Assembly: GCA_004352715.1 (NCBI GenBank)
Contig: SCFE01000001.1
Location: 1,032,482-1,096,481 of the forward strand
Direction: 5' to 3'
Origin: Hofstenia miamia
Taxonomy: Eukaryota; Xenacoelomorpha; Acoela
Length of the DNA: 64,000 nucleotides
Below the pieces are notes generated by a model. The model did no database searches. It had not been told where the DNA came from and saw only the letters and a list, made by a program, of their open reading frames with translations. Position numbers and translations under genes: made by a program. Shown here piece after piece: positions 55,977-64,000 of the stretch (the first letter of the stretch is position 1; each line of letters begins with the position of its first letter).

Positions 55977-58900
55977 ATGTACAATATTTGCAGTGGCAAT
56001 GATTCACTGAAACGTCTTTGGGTGCCTGGTCGGGGATTTTCGCCATGCATGGTAGATTTACTGTTTCCAACAGTTATGATAAGCTTAATTATATTGTCAT
56101 CTATCAATTTAATGTTTATCATGACAAGAATGGGAGAAGTTGCATTTTTCAGACGTAAAGGAAAGCTGCCCTGTCTCCACTTTATTTTAATTTTCGGGAT
56201 GGCTTTAATAGCTTTTCAGTACGGTCTAGATCTCTTTGTACGTTTATTCTATCTGCGATATACTCTGGTTTTGATTTGGTGCATTGCTACTGTACTATTA
56301 GTTATTTCATGGTTGATTGGAATTCTTCTTGTAAATACAGAAATATTTGTCATTTCCAATTCACCCTCATATCCCAATCGTCACACTTTTGTACTGTCTT
56401 CGTTTTTCATTGTTTCTTCTTTGTATGAGTGTATTCCTTTTGTAAATATGTCGTTTTTACATGATACATTTACTGTACTCACCCCACTTTGGAGTGTTCG
56501 TTTTATTACTGCATTTACGTTGCTTGTTTTAATTTTTCTTGCTCCTGGCTTTCCTCTTGCGAGACTCAGTTACCATAATTTGGAAAGCACTCCGCTAATT
56601 TCGCAACCCAATCAACAATCTTCGTGGAGTAAATATTTTACCACCATTATGAACGTTTGGCCTTTCATTTGGCCAAAGAACAATTTTGACCTTCAGTTCA
56701 GAATACTCATCGCTCTTGGTTGCTTGCTGGCTGCAAGAGTGTGCAACTTTCTTGTACCATTTCTCTACAAAGAGATTATTACACAATTTACTACTCCAGA
56801 TCAACTCCCATGGGTTATTATATCCTTATACTGCCTCGCATACTTTGCCAAATCCGGAATTATTAATAACCTGCGGACATTCATCTGGATTCGTGTTCAA
56901 CAGTTCAGCACTCGTCGGTGAGTGTATACGTTTTTACTTCACACTTCGTTTTTTTCAAACGTTTTAATTTGGGGTCTAAAATATTGAATTGATCGTTTAT
57001 CGTATTTTACTGTGGGGTTTTCGGTATTATTCTTTGAACTTCTGATTTTATAAAGTTTATAGTACAACCTTTTTCAGAATACATATTTTATGGCAAATCT
57101 TAATTTAATTCGGAATGATTAATAGAAGCTTTTTTAATTTATTTACTGAGTAATTCTTGTTAGAACTATAGGTGTAACAAATTGTAGTTAAATATTTGAT
57201 TTTTGAATATTTATTTTCATAGCATGCTTGAGAATTTATAAATTTGCAATTGCAATTTCTTAGAGATTTAAGATTCATAAGTATATTGCATTGGAAATGA
57301 TTCCCATAGATAACTTTTGCTAATTCATGATTTGCAGATCAATAGGTCGAACTATTTAGTTTCAGCTTAAATACTGCAGATTCGTAATTAGCAAAAAAGG
57401 AGTTGAGATGACATTACGAAACATGTCAATAATTGGGGAAATTTTGTAAAAGCACATCCAAATAATAAACCGATGATCAAATTTTTTAAATAGTTTCTGA
57501 TTCAATATACAATTTGACCAAAGGTTATAAAATTTTAAACCAATTTACCCACCAGTTAATACACACCGGTAACAAAAGCAGACGATGGTGCTCCACCCGA
57601 GGCTAGTTGTTTTAAATATACTATTTTGTTTTCCGTACAGAGAATAACTTTTCAAAACAGACAAGATGTTGCATAGTACTTAGGGCTATGTAGGTAAGAG
57701 GTGCGCATGGTTGCTCCCTTTGAGTGTTAATTTTATAATGACTAACCAATATATATGATCACTTTCAAAAAATTTATTTCTCAAACCTTTTTGTTTTATT
57801 TGATTTTAGACCTTAAAATTTTTGACGTAATTTATGAAAATCGCTAAGTTATAAATCAACAAAAATTAATTTAACGCGAAACAGTTTTTTATAATATAAT
57901 TCTTAAGATATTGGTTGTTACTTTTTTAAATTCTTTTAATATTTCGCTATTGTTTATAAACTATAATTTATAGTATATTATAATATTGGAAAAAACATTT
58001 ATATTAGTTTTTCCATTTTCAAGTTTTGTACAGTATCAAATTAATGATAAATTATGAAAAATGAATAAATTGATAATACTTTACCAATTTCATTTATTAT
58101 TGTGTTTCTCTCTCAAACTAGACGGCAGCACATATTCTAATGACTCTTCCCAATGAACGACCTGTCTACATCCCTTGATTTCGAGTGATAGAGGCAACTA
58201 TGTAATCATATATATATAATAATATTTTGAAAAATCAATTTGTGTGACGCAGTTTTTAACTGTGAAATGATTATATTAGATTGTAAACATCCAATCACAT
58301 GTATTTGAGTCTTAGAGTGAAGTCAACTGTTAAGTGATCATTCACATTATTGAATTGTATTGGGCATCCCTAACTCTAAATGCAAAATATTAAGCTCAAC
58401 TTTTTTCCTACAAATATAAAAAGATTATATATTTGCAATTTATACAAAAAATTCAATTATTTGAGGTTCTTCACAAGATTGATATTTATACACATGAATG
58501 CTATTAATTTATTATTCGAATACCCTCACCTATTAGCGGTTCCCAATCGCGGCCTCGCATATTCGCAGGTTAGGCTCTTAACCCTATTACATGTGTTTTA
58601 CGCATAAAAATGACTTTACGGTACAGTAATACATTATGGGTCACTATTCTATGCGGTGTTACTGTTCTCCTGTATTTACGTTTCTTTTTGATTAAGATAT
58701 TGTTGCAGTACAAAATTAAAATGTGTTTACATTATCATTACTATATTAGTGAAATGCATAACTGCATGCAATATTACTATATTATTATTATATTAATGAG
58801 TAAGAGTTTCTTAAGAAATTGTTTGGGAAGCATTTAGTACTGTATCTAATCTCATACATACACGTTTAAAAACTGCATCCAATAAATAATAAGAGTGTAA

Positions 58901-61900
58901 TACCCCGAATAACGAGGAAATGCTGTAATCACATAAAGGGTGTGCAATGTCACATAAAGTTTAATACGCTTTTGAGAGGGGTGGGGGCACACTAAATATT
59001 AGATATGATAAATTTGACGTGTGATTGTTTTTAACTATTTTTTACTTTTTGAATATTTAAGACTGCTCATTGAAGATACTTTTCAGTGCAATGAAAGATT
59101 GCAAAATTTAAGGCTTATACTTTTTCAACTATTTTTGCTAATTCTTATTCTTACTTTTAACAAAGAGATTTAATCAAAGGCAGTTAATAGAACTGCAACG
59201 TCTTCTTTGGATTTCTAAAAATATGTATTTAAAAGTTAGTGAACATTCACCTGTTGCATCACACCTCTTTTAAACCTGCTTTCAATATAGTTTTTCTGCT
59301 TGTCTCTTCATTCAAAATGTGCAATTCATTTGACTGCAAACCTCTTACCCAGCACTGTTAGGTCATTGTTGTTCACGAAGTTTACACTGAGAATAATGAA
59401 ATCGATCGATATTTTGATTTCTTAAACTGTTTTCTTTAGCACAATGGTTGGTTTATTCAGTCACCTTCATTCATTATCACTAAGATGGCATGTGGGAAGG
59501 AAAACTGGTGAAGTGTTGCGTGTAATCGATCGTGGAAACAACAGTATTACACAACTTTTCTCCTACGTAATCTTCAACATTATTCCTACGTTCATAGACA
59601 TTTTGGTTGCTATCATCTATTTCGTGATTGCTTTTAACATTTGGTATATTTTATTTTTATTATTTTGATATATTCAAACAGGAATCATGTTTCATTGACT
59701 GATTTTGTAATACAAAATTTTGTATGCATGTATCACGAGCTAACTCTTGAACTGGTTTTATTTCCGATATATGGTTAAATTTAATTCAAGGCTGAAAGTG
59801 GGTGGGTTAATATATTTTTCTAGGCAATGATTCAATGACCCAAACATGAAATATTGTTAATGAACGTTTTTTGGCTAATAGTATTGCTATTATCGTGTCA
59901 GGAAATTCGCCCACACAAATTATTAAGTGATAATTCGTTTCATTTCGAGTCAAATAGACCGTGTCCTAACATGTAAAAACACCTAACCTTAAACAGTCGG
60001 GAATATTTTTAAAATGACAAACCGATTTCCACATTTATAAAAAATTTTCTTCAAGTTCATTAGCATATTCGGAAATCGTGAGGCATGGACACATTTATTG
60101 GCGGACGTGTTTAAATGTAACTTTGAAAATTTGCATTAACTTGTATTGCTGTGTCTAAAGTAATTGAAAGGATTAACAATTTCTTTGAAAAATCCAATTT
60201 TTTGAATCTTTCCATGGCTAGCGTTCAAGTATATATAAGGTTTAAAGCCTATGGAATCAATAACGAACTTTATCAGTTTTCCCAACCCCAATGAGGTTGG
60301 TAGGACATACCATAGCCTTCAGATGTGATGATAGTGTAGAGAAATAGTTGTTGTATCTCATTGCAGAGGGCTATTCATTGTTTTTTATTTATATCATGAG
60401 TTTTAGTGAATACTATGAAGTACTCATGCATGATATTTTATGCATATAAATTTCTTTTTTGTATGTACTTTCTGATAGTAGATAGAGGCTTTTCAGAGCT
60501 TTCATTTCTTGTTTAAACCTTTGTAATATCGTTTTTGGCCATTCCAAAAAACTTGACATAAAACATTTTTTACTTATGTATATTTTGTTTTGCATGGCAA
60601 CGATCATGTTATATGAAATTATTCCGTACTTTCTGAATAAGATTTCATAATCTATCATTATACATCCAAATTACTCGTCATGTATGCTTACTTTGTATTT
60701 TTCAGGACTACTCCTTACTATAAATATTAAATATGATCCATATTTATGCAATTTTGCCTTTTTTAGAATTATCAAGACCCTTATGTATACTAATTCGCAC
60801 TTAATATCGCTTTACACATTAAAATTAAATCTTTAAATTTTGACAACTGTGAATATTTACTTAACCTCTTATAGCCCACTGTTGTTTTAAAACAACAAAC
60901 TGAAACTTTCCTTCTACGGATGTTGTTAGGGTTAATTTGTTATAAAAAACACAGATTTTTAGTAGAATGCCTGAGTTTTACGATGTCACGCCATCTTCAA
61001 CTACTTCTTTGAATGGAAATTCAATTATTTATTATTCNNNNNNNNNNNNNNNNNNNNNATTTTGACAACTGTGAATATTTACTTAACCTCTTATAGCCCA
61101 CTGTTGTTTTAAAACAACAAACTGAAACTTTCCTTCTACGGATGTTGTTAGGGTTAATTTGTTATAAAAAACACAGATTTTTAGTAGAATGCCTGAGTTT
61201 TACGATGTCACGCCATCTTCAACTACTTCTTTGAATGGAAATTCAATTATTTATTATTCACTAAAAGCTCGTATCTATGTGTGTTGAGACAAGGGCCCTG
61301 TGAGTACTCGAAATTTTTAGTCGAGTACCTTACTCGACTCGAAATATGAACATTAACAGGTTTCGAGTTTCATTGATTTTATACAGCGCATTGTATGCTT
61401 GCTTAATTTAAAATAATAAAATGTTTCTGATTGAAAAACCTTTTTACAAAAATGTCCCCTAGGGTCATTAGGATTGAGCCGTATTATTCATCGAATATTC
61501 GTTAATATTATCAAAATGTTAGAATTGAATGACCTTACGTTGGTAGCTTCTCCCTGGTGGATCGTTTTGAATTTCTTGGCATACAAAGTTTCATTTCTAA
61601 TTTTCAATTTCGTAAACTAACTTCACACTTTATTCAAGTGATAGTTTATAAGCCTGGCTTTTTTAATTTAATAACATGAGCATTGGTTGGTTAATGCTAT
61701 TTTTGCATACTACATTATTTATTACAAACCTTTAGCCCATTGCAAATGTAGCAGTTCGAATTTATTTTTGTCCTTGGAAAAGTGTCTAATATTTGAGCCA
61801 TTTGATAGGAAAAAGGTACTTAGGTGCATTTCATGAAAATTGGTTTTATGTAACCAAGTTATAGTTGAATATCTAGTATAGGTTATGTAGGACATAAAAA

Positions 61901-63837
61901 GGCAAATCGTTGTACCAAAACACTTATTTTATTCATAAAGTAAGAGATACACAATATAGATATATGAGAAAAATGACTTCGAAGTTTTTTTAATGTTAAT
62001 TAATAAGTTCATTAAAATGAGCAATTATTCTATTAAATGATCACTAGAACTAATTCTGTGTGAGTATAAGACTCAATTAAGGTGTATCTCTTCAAAATTG
62101 AAGTAAACTCAATTTGGTAAAAAATTTGGTTATAAACTAATTTTTGTGCTTTTCACCCTAATGGCCTTTTTCCTATCAAATGACTCATTTAATGATGACT
62201 TTTCAGTTATGATAATGATGGGCCTATGTGCGTAGAAAAGATTAGAGATTTGAAATCCGACTCCACTCAATTTTAACTTGAGACTCGATTCGACTCGAAC
62301 TTTAAGACTGACCCGAAGCAAAATTATCCCGCCTTGCAGGGTCCTGCTTGAGACTTTAATTTAAATTGTAATTTGACATATGAAACACATATTTTCTTCA
62401 ATACAATTACGGAATGTCTAATATAGGTTTGGGGCGTTGGTTTTACTCTGCATGATAATATACATTTTCGCTACTATAACTATAACTGAGTGGCGGACGA
62501 AGTTCAGACAGAAGATGAATGCTGATGAGAATGTTGTTCGTGCCAAAGCTGTTGATTCTCTTTTAAACTTTGAAACCGTGAAGTACTTCAATGCTGAAGA
62601 CGAAGAATCATCTCGATATGATGATCTGCTTTTGCAATATCAAGAAAGCGAGTGGAAGGCGAATGCCAGTCTTGTTGTTTTGGGGTTAGCTCAGGCTATC
62701 GTTATTAACTTAGGGTAAGAATTTATCATTTCAAGGTGTTCTTTTCCTACTAAATGGGACTGACCAAGCGGCAACGAAATTTCATAGTTAAAATAAAGGC
62801 TCTGATTGAATGAAGCTATATTTTTTATTAAAATGTGTCAAGTGTAACTCCCTTGTAAGCTCATCAATGAGACCGAATTTTTTTCGAGAAATTCGTTTTT
62901 CTTATCTATTAACACAAAACTACTCCGGAATTTCAAAAAGTAAGCTCACTTTTGCAAATACATACTATTTACATCATAACACACTGTTCCTCTATGAAAA
63001 TACTTATATGATCAATTTTATATTGCTTTAGGGTTAGTAGACTATCTTATCACCAAATATTGGCACAGTTCAAATAGCAAATCCATTAAATACCATGAAA
63101 TTAGAGCTAAAAGGTAACAGAAATTCAATACTTATGTAAACAGACATAGGTTCTATTTTTTGCTGTATTTACACCCAATCCCCATTATTTCATTAATAGC
63201 AGAATAGTTAGACTCCTATAGGTATGTGTATAAAAGAATTTGAATTTTTCCTTATAAGTGTTAACTATCACGCGAGCAAGCCCAGATATAGCACTTTACG
63301 TTCTTTTAGAAGTTATATTTTATGTTGCATGCAGTTAGTATTTCATGTTTCGTAAACTGTTAATTTAGTATATTAGATATTTCAATGTAAATTGCTTTTA
63401 TTATTTTTGACATTTTATATTTTTTAGACTATATGCTGGTTGCATACTTTGTGCACACTACATAGTTGAGAGAGACTTAACAGCTGGGGATTACGTATTG
63501 TTTACTACATACATATTACAATTGTACGGACCTTTAAACTTTCTAGGAACTTACTATCGTTTGATTCAGCAAAGTTTCATTGATCTGGAAAACATGCTGT
63601 CATTAATGGATGAGAAACCTGAAATTGAAGACAACGCAAATGCTCTCACATTGCTTTATTCTAAAGGCAACTTAGTGTTTGAGGATGTCCATTTTGGTTA
63701 TGTGCCAGCGGATCCTATTTTGCGGGGTATTTCTTTTGAATTAAAACCAGGTCGTACCTTAGCCATCGTTGGTCCCAGTGGATCCGGAAAATCTACAATT
63801 GTTCGTTTGATATTCCGTCTTTACTCTGCACAAAAAG
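55977..63837 (+). CDS. ABCB6: ABCB6/HMT-1-type half ABC transporter, 5' part
   Basis: Exons in the window: 55977-56917, 59440-59643, 62427-62714 and 63428-63837, all GT-AG with junction phases 2, 2, 2, 1, giving about 614 codons. The family (about 840 residues) comprises mitochondrial, lysosomal or plasma-membrane exporters linked to porphyrin, heavy-metal or phytochelatin transport. Exon 1 has the N-terminal start ([20 protein letters not shown]), about five membrane helices (the TMD0 unit) and the start of the core transmembrane domain, ending [12 protein letters not shown]. Exon 2 has [20 protein letters not shown]. Exon 3 has [12 protein letters not shown] and [20 protein letters not shown]. 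Exon 4 has [28 protein letters not shown] and the Walker A motif GPSGSGKST (63771-63797). Walker B, the signature and H-loop fall beyond the window. No defects were seen. Introns carry transposon remnants. Confidence 0.95.
56918..59439 (+). other. ABCB6 intron 1
   Basis: 2.5 kb of AT-rich intron. No recognised transposon or nested gene; short frames at 58380-58837 match nothing. Confidence 0.55.
60837..61259. repeat. 201-bp direct duplication across a 21-N gap
   Basis: 60837-61037 and 61059-61259 appear identical, separated by n at 61038-61058. Both contain TTAACCTCTTATAGCCC, the palindrome GTTGTTTTAAAACAAC and GGGTTAA about 75 bp later, which may be a tiny piggyBac-like footprint. The duplication itself is probably an assembly overlap inside ABCB6 intron 2. 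Confidence 0.9.
61291..62346. mobile_element. hAT-like non-autonomous element in ABCB6 intron 2
   Basis: The left end AAGGGCCCTG and the inverse of the right end CAGGACCCTG agree at 8 of 10 positions. The flanks GTTGAGAC (61283-61290) and CTTGAGAC (62347-62354) agree at 7 of 8, a good 8-bp target duplication for hAT. Repeated TCGAGT/ACTCGA motifs fill both subterminal regions (61305-61345 and 62280-62300). No transposase is present. The right end lies only about 70 bp before exon 3 of the transporter. Confidence 0.7.
61791..62190. mobile_element. Inverted-repeat element nested in the hAT-like element
   Basis: ATTTGAGCCATTTGATAGGA (61791 on, continuing AAAAGG) is matched in inverse by CCTTTTTCCTATCAAATGAC then TCATTT, ending 62190. 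The arms are about 25-35 bp. The interior is non-coding. It could be a MITE inserted in the older element, or an inner inverted repeat of the same element. Confidence 0.6.
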
Positions 63838-64000
63838 GTATTTTCCAAAATGACAAACTATAAGAAATATTTCTTTAATACTAGTTGAATGGCTATTCTT
63901 TGTATATGCAACATTTTAGACCATTAGAATCTACGTTTACAGGAATCCTTATAATATGTAATTAACGCACATAGTGCGGTTCCTTCTGCGTTAATTTTCT

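Noticed and set aside
1-64000. CRISPR arrays, operons, ribosome binding sites, bacterial genes
   Set aside because: The window is eukaryotic: spliced genes, animal transposons, TATA and polyadenylation signals. No regularly spaced direct repeats were seen.

Overview
The window is AT-rich eukaryotic (metazoan) nuclear DNA. It has spliced genes with GT-AG introns, an intronless heat-shock gene, long gene-poor stretches and a dense load of decayed transposable elements. The transposons (piggyBac, Tc1/mariner, hAT, a THAP/DDE4 element, CR1-like LINEs, a Penelope-like relic) and the host genes fit an invertebrate, most likely an arthropod or other ecdysozoan. I cannot fix the species. A 4.8-unit GGGTTA array inside a LINE hints that the host telomere repeat may be TTAGGG rather than the usual insect TTAGG, but this is weak evidence.

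Layout. 1-3.3 kb: no recognised gene. 3.28-3.68 kb: last exon of a membrane-anchored, granulin-like cysteine-rich protein. 3.9-8.5 kb: LINE relics, a hAT relic and an unclassified inverted-repeat element. 12.65-14.1 kb: a piggyBac element with TTAA target sites. 16.7-18.7 kb: a mariner-like locus broken by a 1000-N gap. 18.8-31.1 kb: LINE, mariner and hAT relics, a piggyBac MITE, and a second 1000-N gap. 32.2-34.6 kb: a 2.3-kb DNA transposon with about 185-190-bp inverted repeats. 35.0-37.0 kb (minus strand): an intact cytosolic Hsp70 with a TATA box and a perfect three-unit heat-shock element upstream. 38-44.4 kb: LINE, Penelope-like and Tc1 relics.

44.66-52.6 kb: the 5' two thirds of a lysophosphatidylcholine acyltransferase (LPCAT1/2-like) gene on the plus strand. 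It has two alternative, phase-matched exons that each encode the catalytic H-x4-D block; this is the most interesting biology here. Its expected 3' exons are not seen. 55.98-64 kb: four exons of an ABCB6/HMT-1-type half ABC transporter on the plus strand, cut by the window end just after the Walker A exon. Its introns host hAT-type elements.

Assembly. Four of the gaps (14419, 16921, 44340-44354, 61038-61058) and the 1000-N gap at 17308 are each flanked by direct copies of the same sequence (808, 176, 86, 201 and 226 bp). These look like unmerged contig overlaps, not biological tandem duplications.
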